A model generated the notes under the pieces. The model was not told where the DNA came from. It saw nothing but the letters and a program-made list of their open reading frames with translations, and made no database searches. 9,233 nt of DNA from JASFYU01 sp045046905 (GTDB lineage: Bacteria > Bacteroidota > Bacteroidia > Flavobacteriales > Flavobacteriaceae). Where the stretch lies: the NCBI GenBank assembly GCA_045046905.1, contig JASFYU010000004.1, positions 1 through 9,233 on the forward strand, written 5' to 3'. Within the stretch, counting starts at the first letter, position 1; each line of letters starts with the position of its first letter. Positions 1-6,862 of the stretch are shown one piece after another. Made by a program: the position numbers and the translations under genes.

Positions 1-39
1 AATTTTTGAAATATCCAGATATTCCTTCAAATTTTCCAT
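1..39 (-). CDS. 5' end of a probable IS transposase gene (partial)
   Basis: An ATG at 37-39 on the minus strand opens a frame that stays open for 13 codons to the window edge (MENLKEYLDISKI). It begins 58 bp inside the outer end of the repeat at 75-97, which is the usual place for a transposase start in an insertion sequence. The protein family cannot be recognised from 13 residues; a transposase identity is inferred only from the position next to a terminal repeat that recurs at the other end of the window. It could equally be an unrelated small gene start. Confidence 0.4.
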   Translation of the reverse strand, partial: MENLKEYLDISKI

Positions 40-65
40 TTCAAATCTTAGCTTTTATTTGTATT

Positions 66-97
66 CTGTAGATTAAATCTTAGGTCGAACTCAGGTT
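66..97 (-). repeat. IS-like terminal inverted repeat, left copy
   Basis: The 23 bases at 75-97 (core CTTAGGTCGAACTCAGG) recur exactly as the reverse complement at 9139-9161. The match extends outward less perfectly: CTGTA followed by a few variable bases precedes the exact block in both copies, so the imperfect unit is 66-97. The element interior should lie to the left, towards position 1, and the outer end at about 95-97. Target-site duplications cannot be judged, because only one end of each copy is in the window and the flanks (TTTAAAAG here, CTAATA at the other copy) differ. Confidence 0.75.
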
Positions 98-131
98 TAA
101 AAGATTGCGCTCCATTATGGGCTAAAAGAGT

Positions 132-156
132 TTAAGGCTAGGCTAACAAGCCTTAA
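132..156. other. Stem-loop (TTAAGGCT / AGCCTTAA)
   Basis: A perfect 8-bp stem (132-139 with 149-156) encloses a 9-base loop. A second, shorter hairpin, GGCTT-ATT-AAGCC, follows at 191-203 and shares the AGGCT/AGCCT word; it is followed by CTTTT. Neither has a long T-run, so these are weak terminator candidates at best. They might terminate read-through from the IS or be decayed repeats. Confidence 0.4.
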
Positions 157-211
157 TCCTATATATAGTAGCCTAATAAAACATTTCTTAGGCTTATTAA
201 GCCCTTTTCAG

Positions 212-229
212 TATTCGATAATACGAATA
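212..229. promoter_or_regulatory. Operator-like dyad upstream of the sulfatase
   Basis: TATTCG and CGAATA form a perfect inverted repeat of 6-base arms separated by ATAATA. The dyad lies about 134 bp before the sulfatase ATG. It contains the word CGATAA, which is also the half-site word of the palindrome at 1800-1815, though the geometry differs. A regulator-binding role is speculative; such short A+T-rich dyads also arise by chance. Confidence 0.25.
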
Positions 230-305
230 TCCCGCTCTTTTAAAAACAATTATAAACCAGCTAACAGGCTTATTTTCAGCTAGAGAGTAGTACATTTAAA
301 AAAAT

Positions 306-325
306 GGAGTTTGTGCGCAGACTCC
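306..325 (+). other. Hairpin in the probable leader of the sulfatase gene
   Basis: GGAGTTTG pairs with CAGACTCC across a TGCG loop, giving an 8-bp stem with one G-U pair. It ends 37 bases before the ATG at 363. It has no T-run after it, so it is not an intrinsic terminator. It could affect leader RNA stability. It overlaps a nine-codon frame (304-333) that I do not consider a gene. Confidence 0.35.
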
Positions 326-362
326 CGATGTAGGCAATACCCTTATGCTAAAATCTTGAATA

Positions 363-1688
363 ATGAATACATTGAGAATCATTAAAATACTTTTGATTAC
401 ATGGGTTTTTGCTTCGTGCTCTCCAGAGCAACAGGTTGATGATCGACCCAATATCATTTTTATAATGGTCGATGATATGGGCTTTGCAGATTTGAGTAGC
501 TACGGACGAACCGATTATGAAACTCCACGAATTGATGCTTTAATAAGCGAAGGTATAAAGTTTACAAATGCATATTCCGCTGCGGCAGTCTGTACGCCTA
601 CACGTGTCGCTCTAATGACCGGGAAGTATCCAGCTAGAACAGAAGTAGGTCTCTATGAGCCTATAACTGGTGGTTCTGAAGAACCCAGCGACTTGGGACT
701 TTCCCCAAAAATCCCTACCATTTCTTCTATGATAAAACAGGCTGGATATGCAACAGCACTTTTTGGCAAGTGGCACCTTGGAAGGAGCCCTCAGCACCTT
801 CCCAATAAGCATGGTTTTGATTCTTTCTTTGGAATAACGGCAGGTTCAGCTGATTACATTGATCACGAACATCATACTATTGAAGAACTTATACTATATG
901 AAAATGATAAACCTGTGGAGAGAGAAGGTTATTTGACAAACCTAATTACAGACAATGCTATAGATTTTATTAGGAAAAAACATGATCGCCCTTTTTTCAT
1001 AAGCCTTCAATATACTTCTCCTCATTGGCCGTGGCAGATACCTGGAGATGACCCATATCCAGATGGTGTAAATTTTAGACAAGGAGGGTCTCCAGAAATT
1101 TTCGCAGGAATGGTTAAAAACCTTGATGCCAACATTGGTAGAGTTCTTGATTTTTTAGCAAAAAATGGCCTCGAGGAATCGACCCTTGTAATATTTACAA
1201 GTGATCATGGAGGTGTACAATTTTCAGACATGGGCCCCTTTAAGGGGAAAAAAGCTACGCTATTCGAAGGAGGAATAAGGGTGCCCGCTACTGCACGATG
1301 GCCAGGAGTTATATCACCTCATACGGTAAGCGAACAAGTAGTGATAACAATGGATTGGACAGTCACTATGCTTGATATAGCCCAAATAAATACAACAGAA
1401 GATTTTGCTTTTGATGGCATAAGTCTTCTTTCACATTTTAAAGATAGCCGATCAATAACGCCACGTCAATTATTTTGGAGAACATCGAATTGGAGCCTTC
1501 AAGATGCATATCGCAGTGAAAATTGGAAATATTTAAAAAATGATGATGGGGAATTTCTTTTTGATCTTGAAAATGACCCTGGAGAAATCGAAAATTTGAG
1601 AGATTCTAATCCTTTAAAATTTGATCAACTAAAAAACGAATTTCAGCAACTAGACGAACAAATGTTAGATCGGTTGATACTTAACTAA
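363..1688 (+). CDS. Type I (S1) sulfatase, lipoprotein
   Basis: This 441-residue protein is a formylglycine-dependent sulfatase, which hydrolyses sulfate esters. The N-terminus is a lipoprotein signal peptide with lipobox FASC (lipidated Cys19), so the enzyme should be anchored to a membrane, in the periplasm or at the cell surface. The alkaline-phosphatase-like fold follows from about residue 28. Visible active-site elements are the metal pair Asp37-Asp38 (VDDMG), the CTPTR signature (Cys77, converted to formylglycine, with Arg81), GKWHLG (Lys136, His138), SPHWPW (His221), TSDHGG (Asp281, His282) and a late Lys in GKKAT (Lys297). All expected catalytic positions are present, so it looks active. 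The CxPxR form needs an FGE or anaerobic sulfatase-maturating enzyme, not seen here. The sulfated substrate cannot be read from the sequence; carbohydrate sulfate is most likely in this type of organism. No SusC/D pair or glycoside hydrolase is adjacent. Confidence 0.93.
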   Translation: MNTLRIIKILLITWVFASCSPEQQVDDRPNIIFIMVDDMGFADLSSYGRTDYETPRIDALISEGIKFTNAYSAAAVCTPTRVALMTGKYPARTEVGLYEPITGGSEEPSDLGLSPKIPTISSMIKQAGYATALFGKWHLGRSPQHLPNKHGFDSFFGITAGSADYIDHEHHTIEELILYENDKPVEREGYLTNLITDNAIDFIRKKHDRPFFISLQYTSPHWPWQIPGDDPYPDGVNFRQGGSPEIFAGMVKNLDANIGRVLDFLAKNGLEESTLVIFTSDHGGVQFSDMGPFKGKKATLFEGGIRVPATARWPGVISPHTVSEQVVITMDWTVTMLDIAQINTTEDFAFDGISLLSHFKDSRSITPRQLFWRTSNWSLQDAYRSENWKYLKNDDGEFLFDLENDPGEIENLRDSNPLKFDQLKNEFQQLDEQMLDRLILN

Positions 1689-1799
1689 TAAATTTACTGC
1701 CTACAATAACTAAGAAGCATATGGCACGCCGATAGGCTAGCGCATCACTTACTTAAATGATGAAATGGGGGTAATTGTCAAATTTCCAGTATATTAGAA

Positions 1800-1815
1800 A
1801 CGATAACGTTATCGT
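1800..1815. promoter_or_regulatory. LacI-family-type operator palindrome
   Basis: ACGATAACGTTATCGT is a perfect 16-bp palindrome with a central CG. This is the size and layout of LacI/GalR-family operators (compare the known PurR-type site ACGCAAACGTTTGCGT). It ends 10 bases before the ATG at 1826, which would place it over the transcription start or early leader, a position suited to repression. A weak -7-like element, TATATTAG, lies at 1790-1797 directly before it. The regulator is not encoded in this window. The palindrome is seen directly; the family assignment is by analogy. Confidence 0.6.
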
Positions 1816-1825
1816 ATCATACTTA

Positions 1826-2617
1826 ATGCGCACTAACAAGGTGAAGAAATTACTACTAGCACTACTATTGATCAGCATGGGTTTTAAAGGAAATGCACAG
1901 TTAAGCGAGGTTGAATCAGGGGTTTACAAATGGGCCGAACTACCTATAAAAGAAGGGTCTCAGCGTATAGGTCGTAATATCATGGAAGGAAGTTCTCCTC
2001 ATTTTGAGTTTTTGGAAATGCATGCCACTACTCAGAAAAAAGGCGCAAAACAATCACCTCCTCACATACAAAAGAATAAAGAGGAATTAATCATTGTCAA
2101 GGAAGGTCTAATGAAAATGACCTTGGACGGGAAAAGTAAAATCTTGCCTGTCGGAAGTATAATCTTGATTCCGCCCCTAGTAGAGCAGTCGATGGAAAAT
2201 GTAGGAGATGGGCCGATGACCTATTATGTGATGATTTTCAAATCAAAAAAAACCATGAATATAGAAAGGGGTGTTAAGGCCGGAGGCCCTATGTTCATGA
2301 ATTTTGATGATCTCGAATTTGAAACAACGAGCAAAGGTGGGCGAATTCATTATTTTGAAAGACCAACGGCAATGTGCGAAAAATTTGAAATGCACGTCAC
2401 ACAATTAAACAAGAAAGGACCAAGTCACAAGCCTCACGCCCATATTGATTCAGAAATAATTTTAGTTATCGAAGGGCAAACGGAAATGATAATCAACGGG
2501 AATACGCATACCGGTTCGGAAGGCGATCTTTTCTTTATGAAATCAAACGAGTTTCATGGTATTTCTAATGCGGCCAATACCTCTTGCCGCTATTTTGTTA
2601 TTCGCTGGAAAGCATAA
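1826..2617 (+). CDS. Secreted two-domain cupin protein (bicupin)
   Basis: The product from ATG 1826 has 263 residues. The start is chosen because it opens directly into a signal peptide (MRTNKVKK, a leucine-rich core, cleavage near GNA-Q at 24-25); an in-frame ATG at 1775 would place 17 polar residues in front of it and run through the operator at 1800-1815. Two cupin barrels follow. The C-terminal one (about 185-260) has the full metal-binding set: His204, His206, Glu210 and His244, in classic GX5HXHX3EX6G and HX3N contexts. The N-terminal one (about 58-138) keeps His80 and Glu87, but Gln82 and Gln121 stand where the second and third histidines are expected, so it may not bind metal normally. 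The function is unknown. Some cupins process sugars or sugar-acid products, which would suit the sulfatase neighbour, but this is inference. The 137-bp gap and the operator suggest separate transcription. Confidence 0.85.
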   Translation: MRTNKVKKLLLALLLISMGFKGNAQLSEVESGVYKWAELPIKEGSQRIGRNIMEGSSPHFEFLEMHATTQKKGAKQSPPHIQKNKEELIIVKEGLMKMTLDGKSKILPVGSIILIPPLVEQSMENVGDGPMTYYVMIFKSKKTMNIERGVKAGGPMFMNFDDLEFETTSKGGRIHYFERPTAMCEKFEMHVTQLNKKGPSHKPHAHIDSEIILVIEGQTEMIINGNTHTGSEGDLFFMKSNEFHGISNAANTSCRYFVIRWKA

Positions 2618-2693
2618 AACCACGGTGTCTTTGACCCCTCTTTCTCCTATAGGTTTTTAATCGGCACTGCTGTAGCTGACTTCTTCCTCATCT

Positions 2694-2732
2694 AAAAAAA
2701 CCAATACCCCTGCCGTAGCTGTCGGTAGTTGG
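2694..2732 (-). terminator. Intrinsic terminator of the parE-parC-mscL-hydroxylase operon
   Basis: Read on the minus strand, CCAA-C-TACC (2732-2724) pairs with GGTATTGG (2708-2701), an 8-bp stem with one bulged base, and is followed at once by seven Ts (2700-2694). An alternative inner stem, 2710-2715 with 2723-2728, uses the same segment. It begins 10 bases past the stop codon at 2742, the right place to end the leftward operon. No comparable terminator is evident for the rightward cupin gene in the same convergent gap (2618-2741). Confidence 0.6.
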
Positions 2733-2741
2733 ATCGTTAGG

Positions 2742-3698
2742 TTAGTTCGGCCGCTCGAATACTATTTCAGGATTCGTCCTTTTTTGATCCTTAAACAAGC
2801 GTTGTTGTTGTTTTACGGTCAATGTACTGCCATCTGGACTCCAACCTGGGGGGCCGAAAACATACATCAATGCATGTGAGAATTTCTTTGATTTTTTAAC
2901 ATCGCTCCAAATATCACGGTATTCGTGGGTCAATATCTCAATAGGGTTATATGATTTAGGCGGGTGAATTACGCCATATTCAACATCAATATTATCATCG
3001 AGTTCTTTCCAAGTACCGAATATTTTATCGAAAAAATTCAAGAAACCACCATGGTTCTTATCCAAATACTCCACATTCTGCGCATGATGTACCTGATGCA
3101 TGGTGTGGGTATTAAAAATCTTTTCAATCCATCCCATTTTAGGAACATAGGTCGAATGCAACTGAAATTGCCAAAGGGCCTCGATACCCAGACATACTAC
3201 GACCATTTCAACAGGAAACCCAATGGCGGGCATCCACATATAGAAAAAAGGCTTGTATAGAATGGTAAACCAACCATTTCGTACGGCCGTACCCAAATTA
3301 TAGTGGGGCGAAGAATGATGCACAATATGCGCCGCCCACAATACTCGTATTTCATGATTCGCCCTATGAAACCAATAATAAGTAAAGTCATCGGCCAATT
3401 GACACAACAACCATATATACCAAGCATAGCCGAAAGATGAGAATCCCAGAATATTTGCTCTGACCCCTTCGACCATTGGATTAAAAAACTCATATACAAA
3501 ATTGAATATTGCAATTGTGGCCACAACCTTTATCAAGGGCGCAATAATCGCTGAGCCTATCCCCATCGCGCCACTGGCAAAAAGGTCTTTCCAAACATAT
3601 AAGTCTTCTTTACCATGGGTCTTGCTATAGGCCAGCTCCAATAAGATAAATGCAATAAAACAAGGTGCACCGTATACTAGGGGGTTCGTGAAATCCAT
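2742..3698 (-). CDS. Fatty acid hydroxylase / sterol desaturase family membrane protein
   Basis: This 318-residue integral membrane protein belongs to the membrane di-iron fatty acid hydroxylase/sterol desaturase superfamily, which uses O2 to hydroxylate or desaturate lipids or cleave alkylglycerol ethers. The histidine clusters are complete: His111-x3-His115, His124-x2-His127-His128, His181 in a QLHSTYVP context, and His201-x2-His204-His205. The family's late NHGGFLNFFDKIFGTW signature is at 215-230. Hydrophobic segments at about 8-24, 43-70, 85-110 and 145-180 fit a four-helix inner-membrane layout with the iron site on the cytoplasmic face. The substrate is not predictable; hydroxylation of membrane lipid acyl chains or sphingolipid-like lipids is possible. 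It is the last gene of the leftward cluster, 43 bp after mscL, in an A+T-rich spacer without an obvious terminator, so cotranscription is likely. Confidence 0.88.
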   Translation of the reverse strand: MDFTNPLVYGAPCFIAFILLELAYSKTHGKEDLYVWKDLFASGAMGIGSAIIAPLIKVVATIAIFNFVYEFFNPMVEGVRANILGFSSFGYAWYIWLLCQLADDFTYYWFHRANHEIRVLWAAHIVHHSSPHYNLGTAVRNGWFTILYKPFFYMWMPAIGFPVEMVVVCLGIEALWQFQLHSTYVPKMGWIEKIFNTHTMHQVHHAQNVEYLDKNHGGFLNFFDKIFGTWKELDDNIDVEYGVIHPPKSYNPIEILTHEYRDIWSDVKKSKKFSHALMYVFGPPGWSPDGSTLTVKQQQRLFKDQKRTNPEIVFERPN

Positions 3699-3741
3699 TA
3701 AAAAATTGTTTAACTATAACTATTATTAAAAATCTGTTTGC

Positions 3742-4173
3742 TTATCTCTTCATTTCTCTGAGCAATTCATTCTGTTCTTTCATCAATTTTTCCAAATTCG
3801 ATAAAAGTTCAATGTTCTTTGGAGTTTCGACCTCGGTATCATCAGGATCTTCCGCTTTTGCCCGAAAGCGATTTATTCCCTTCAAAACTACAAAAATTGT
3901 CAGTGCTATAATTCCAAAATCGACCAATACTTCAATGAGTTCACCATACCCTATGGCCACTTCTTCTACCTGATCACTGGCCTCTCGAAGTATAAGCTTC
4001 CGATCTGAAAGATTAACGTCATCGGTCATCAGTGACAATGGAGGCATCACCACTTTTTTTACCAAGGTATTCACCACCGTATTAAAGGCGGTGCCGATAA
4101 TAATTCCGATGGCCATATCAATCATATTGCCCTTTATCGCAAAACGCTTAAACTCTTGGATTAAGTTCTTCAT
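3742..4173 (-). CDS. mscL: Large-conductance mechanosensitive channel MscL
   Basis: MscL forms a homopentameric inner-membrane pore that opens at near-lytic membrane tension and releases solutes during hypo-osmotic shock. At 143 residues it has the family's usual length. The N-terminal amphipathic helix (LIQEFKRFAIKGNMIDMAIG) is followed by the pore-lining helix, with the small-residue pattern around Gly23 and Gly27, ending in the conserved VVMPPL at 41-46. A periplasmic loop (47-75) leads to TM2 (about 79-101, starting GYGELIEVLVDF) and a charged C-terminal helix (about 118-143) that would form the cytoplasmic bundle. The start codon lies 9 bp after the parC stop, so it is almost certainly translated from the same message as topoisomerase IV. 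No key residue appears missing. Confidence 0.95.
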   Translation of the reverse strand: MKNLIQEFKRFAIKGNMIDMAIGIIIGTAFNTVVNTLVKKVVMPPLSLMTDDVNLSDRKLILREASDQVEEVAIGYGELIEVLVDFGIIALTIFVVLKGINRFRAKAEDPDDTEVETPKNIELLSNLEKLMKEQNELLREMKR

Positions 4174-4182
4174 CTTAATCTT

Positions 4183-6837
4183 CTAGAATAGTGTAGTCTG
4201 ACTCTCTTCATCTGTCTCATTAGAATTATTCTTTTTTTCCTTTTTATCACTATCCAAAATAGCGCCCTGACTAATATTCTCTTCATCGACCACCTCGATA
4301 TCCTCAGGGTCTTTTGGCTCAGGCATAAGGCAGGGCAATGGATCCATGGCATTAATTTCCAATACTTTCTCTCTGGTCAATTGATTCCCCATGGCGTTTA
4401 TACCTTTTACTGAAATAAACTGTTCCAAATCTATTTCGAGATTTTCCTGACGCTCCTGACCCCGTTTCTTTGCAAATATTATTTCTGCCTTGGGGCGATA
4501 GTCCACAAATATTTTTTCTAAATACGATTTTGGATGATCTGTAATTACAGCATCGCCTTTATCAGGATGTTCGACAAGGAACCTTTTGATATAGAACAAT
4601 TCTTTTTCGCCTTCCCAATATATGACTGATAATGGCTTGTGAGAATCCCACTTCTCCAATACAATCATATCGTCATCGAAGCGTAAGGTCAATTCTGGAA
4701 TAACAGTTTTCACAATCCCTTTTTGATTGACAATCAATAATCTATCCTCACTGGTAAACTCGCCTAAGAACTCACCTCTTTCATCATTGTTCAAACGCTG
4801 CACCGTATCATCGAACCACAGCTTACGAGGTTTTAAGGTCGACAGCCCCTTTTCTTTCAATTCAATACGTTTCACGGTATACTTCGTCACAATATTCCCC
4901 TTTGACGCCCTACCTTTTATGAGGACATCGGCAAAATCAATATCCCATCTCAGTTTCTTAATGCTTCCTACCTGACGTAGGTTCACCGTGACCACCTCAG
5001 CCTCACCATTTGAATTGGCCGAAAAATATAGCACATCGGTGCTGACTTTGCCTGTTCCTAGTTCATAGGCCTTCTCTCTGGTGATACTTGTAACTGCAAA
5101 TCGTTTGATATAAGAAGCTCCTCCTTTACCGTCTTTGTATATTATATTGTAAATGGTACGTTTATCTTTCTTTTTAAAAACGGCCACATATATGATATTT
5201 TTACCCACAAAGGTCTTTGAATCAACTCTGGACACCATCATCTTACCGTCTTTGGTGAAGACGATAATATCGTCGATATCGCTACAATCAGTAACATATT
5301 CATCACGCCTTAATGAAGTTCCTACGAAACCTTCTTCACGATTTACATAGAGCTTTGTATTTCGAATAACCACCTTTGTCGCTTCTATATCATCAAAGAT
5401 CCTAATTTCAGACTTGCGCTCTCTTCCCTTGCCATATGTAGATTTTAAATTCTTGAAATAATCTATGGCAAAGCTTATTAGATTGGCTAAGTGATGTTTT
5501 ACTTCAACTATTTTATCCTCTAAATTATCGAGGTTTTGTTGTGCTTTATCCAAATCGAACTTCGAAATACGCTTGATACGAATCTCTGTCAAGCGCGTAA
5601 TATCCTCTTCGGTCACGGCACGCTTTAGGCGTTTTGTAAAAGGCTTCAAACCTTTATCGATAGCTGCAATAACACCCTTCCAGGTCTCCTCCTCCTCGAT
5701 ATCACGGTAGATACGATTTTCGATAAAAATACGCTCCAAAGAAGCAAAATGCCATTGCTCCTCAAGCTCACTAAGCTGTATCTCTAATTCGCGCTTCAAT
5801 AAATCTACCGTAGCATCAGTAGAACGCCTCAACATTTCGGTGACTCCAATAAAAAGCGGCTTATTGTCTTCGATAATACAACCTAAAGGAGAAATAGATG
5901 ACTCGCAGGCCGTAAATGCATACAATGCATCAATTGTCTTATCAGGAGATATACCGCTGGGTAGATGCACTAAAATCTCTACATTGGCGGCCGTGTTATC
6001 TTCTATTTTCTTGACCTTAATCTTCCCCTTTTCATTTGCCTTAAGAATAGATTCTATTAAAGAAGAGGTGTTAGTGCCATGAGGTATCTCACTGATTACT
6101 AATGTATTCTTATCGTATTGATAGATTTTTGCCCGTACTCGTATCTTCCCTCCTCGAAGACCATCTTGATAATTGGTCACATCTATTATTCCGGAGGTAG
6201 CAAAATCTGGAAACAAAGTAAACCCCTGCCCCTTTAAGTGTTTTATTGAAGCGTCGATTACCTCAATAAAGTTATGAGGTAGTATTTTTGTCGAAAGGCC
6301 AACAGCAATGCCCTCTGCCCCCTGAGCCAATAACAACGGAAACTTTACCGGAAGGTTTACAGGCTCCTTTTTTCTACCATCATAAGACAGCTGCCATTCG
6401 GTAATCTTAGGGCTAAAAACAACTTCGAGGGCGAACTTAGATAATCGCGCTTCTATATACCTGGAAGCCGCCGCCCGGTCACCTGTCAGAATATTGCCCC
6501 AGTTCCCCTGAGTATCAATAAGAAGGTCTTTCTGGCCAATCTGTACCATGGCATCAGCTATACTCGCATCACCATGCGGATGATACTGCATGGTATGCCC
6601 CACTACGTTGGCCACCTTGTTGTATCGCCCGTCATCAAGATCCTTGAGCGAATGCATGATACGGCGCTGCACGGGCTTAAACCCGTCTTCTATAGCCGGC
6701 ACCGCCCGTTCTAAAATCACATAAGAAGCATAGTCCAAAAACCAATCTTTGTACATGCCCGTCACCTTGGTCAAGGCATCTTGAGAATCATCAATAGAAT
6801 CGTTTTGCGCTTGGTTCAGTTCATCATTTTCTTCCAT
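4183..6837 (-). CDS. parC: DNA topoisomerase IV subunit A
   Basis: This 884-residue subunit cuts and rejoins DNA in the ParC2-ParE2 enzyme that decatenates daughter chromosomes and relaxes supercoils. The breakage-reunion core starts at about residue 22. The catalytic tyrosine is Tyr127 in AASRYIEARL, preceded by Arg126, and the winged-helix region carries HPHGDASIADAMV at 86-98. Tower and coiled-coil segments follow to about 480, then a beta-pinwheel-like C-terminal domain. The tail (about 845-884) is acidic and charged, and probably disordered. The GyrA-box QRRGGKG is absent, which argues for ParC rather than GyrA, as does the adjacent parE. At the quinolone-sensitive position (Ser83 of E. 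coli GyrA) it has Ala91, while the acidic residue is kept as Asp95. The gap after parE is only 25 bp, with an A+T-rich leader and no Shine-Dalgarno. Confidence 0.96.
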   Translation of the reverse strand: MEENDELNQAQNDSIDDSQDALTKVTGMYKDWFLDYASYVILERAVPAIEDGFKPVQRRIMHSLKDLDDGRYNKVANVVGHTMQYHPHGDASIADAMVQIGQKDLLIDTQGNWGNILTGDRAAASRYIEARLSKFALEVVFSPKITEWQLSYDGRKKEPVNLPVKFPLLLAQGAEGIAVGLSTKILPHNFIEVIDASIKHLKGQGFTLFPDFATSGIIDVTNYQDGLRGGKIRVRAKIYQYDKNTLVISEIPHGTNTSSLIESILKANEKGKIKVKKIEDNTAANVEILVHLPSGISPDKTIDALYAFTACESSISPLGCIIEDNKPLFIGVTEMLRRSTDATVDLLKRELEIQLSELEEQWHFASLERIFIENRIYRDIEEEETWKGVIAAIDKGLKPFTKRLKRAVTEEDITRLTEIRIKRISKFDLDKAQQNLDNLEDKIVEVKHHLANLISFAIDYFKNLKSTYGKGRERKSEIRIFDDIEATKVVIRNTKLYVNREEGFVGTSLRRDEYVTDCSDIDDIIVFTKDGKMMVSRVDSKTFVGKNIIYVAVFKKKDKRTIYNIIYKDGKGGASYIKRFAVTSITREKAYELGTGKVSTDVLYFSANSNGEAEVVTVNLRQVGSIKKLRWDIDFADVLIKGRASKGNIVTKYTVKRIELKEKGLSTLKPRKLWFDDTVQRLNNDERGEFLGEFTSEDRLLIVNQKGIVKTVIPELTLRFDDDMIVLEKWDSHKPLSVIYWEGEKELFYIKRFLVEHPDKGDAVITDHPKSYLEKIFVDYRPKAEIIFAKKRGQERQENLEIDLEQFISVKGINAMGNQLTREKVLEINAMDPLPCLMPEPKDPEDIEVVDEENISQGAILDSDKKEKKNNSNETDEESQTTLF

Positions 6838-6862
6838 TTAGAAAGACTCGTATTAGTTTGGT

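Larger units (their letters stand above)
98..362. other. Non-coding region between the IS end and the sulfatase gene
   Basis: These 265 A+T-rich bases contain no convincing gene. They hold several small dyads (132-156, 191-203, 212-229 and 306-325) and repeated AGGCT/AGCCT words, including AGGCTTATT at both 190-198 and 266-274. The only short frame next to the sulfatase (304-333, nine codons) has no supporting features. The sulfatase promoter should lie here, but no good Bacteroidota -33/-7 pair (TTTG, TAnnTTTG) is seen. No Shine-Dalgarno precedes the ATG at 363, which is usual for this phylum. Confidence 0.6.

Noticed and set aside
304..333. Nine-codon frame (MEFVRRLPM) before the sulfatase, a possible leader peptide
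   Set aside because: It has no ribosome-binding signal, no regulatory codon run and no recognisable relatives; it is explained as chance overlap with the hairpin at 306-325.
1775..1825. Longer cupin reading frame starting at ATG 1775
   Set aside because: It would place 17 polar residues before a clear signal peptide and translate through the palindrome at 1800-1815. The ATG at 1826 is the better start.
2964..3526. Frames overlapping the hydroxylase gene on both strands (2964-3260 plus, 3197-3526 minus)
   Set aside because: Both lie within the histidine-motif region of the hydroxylase and show no protein-like pattern apart from shadowing it.
4727..6082. Open plus-strand frames opposite parC (for example 4727-4975, 5153-5350, 5840-6082)
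   Set aside because: They are antisense to strongly conserved ParC coding sequence and have no family features of their own.
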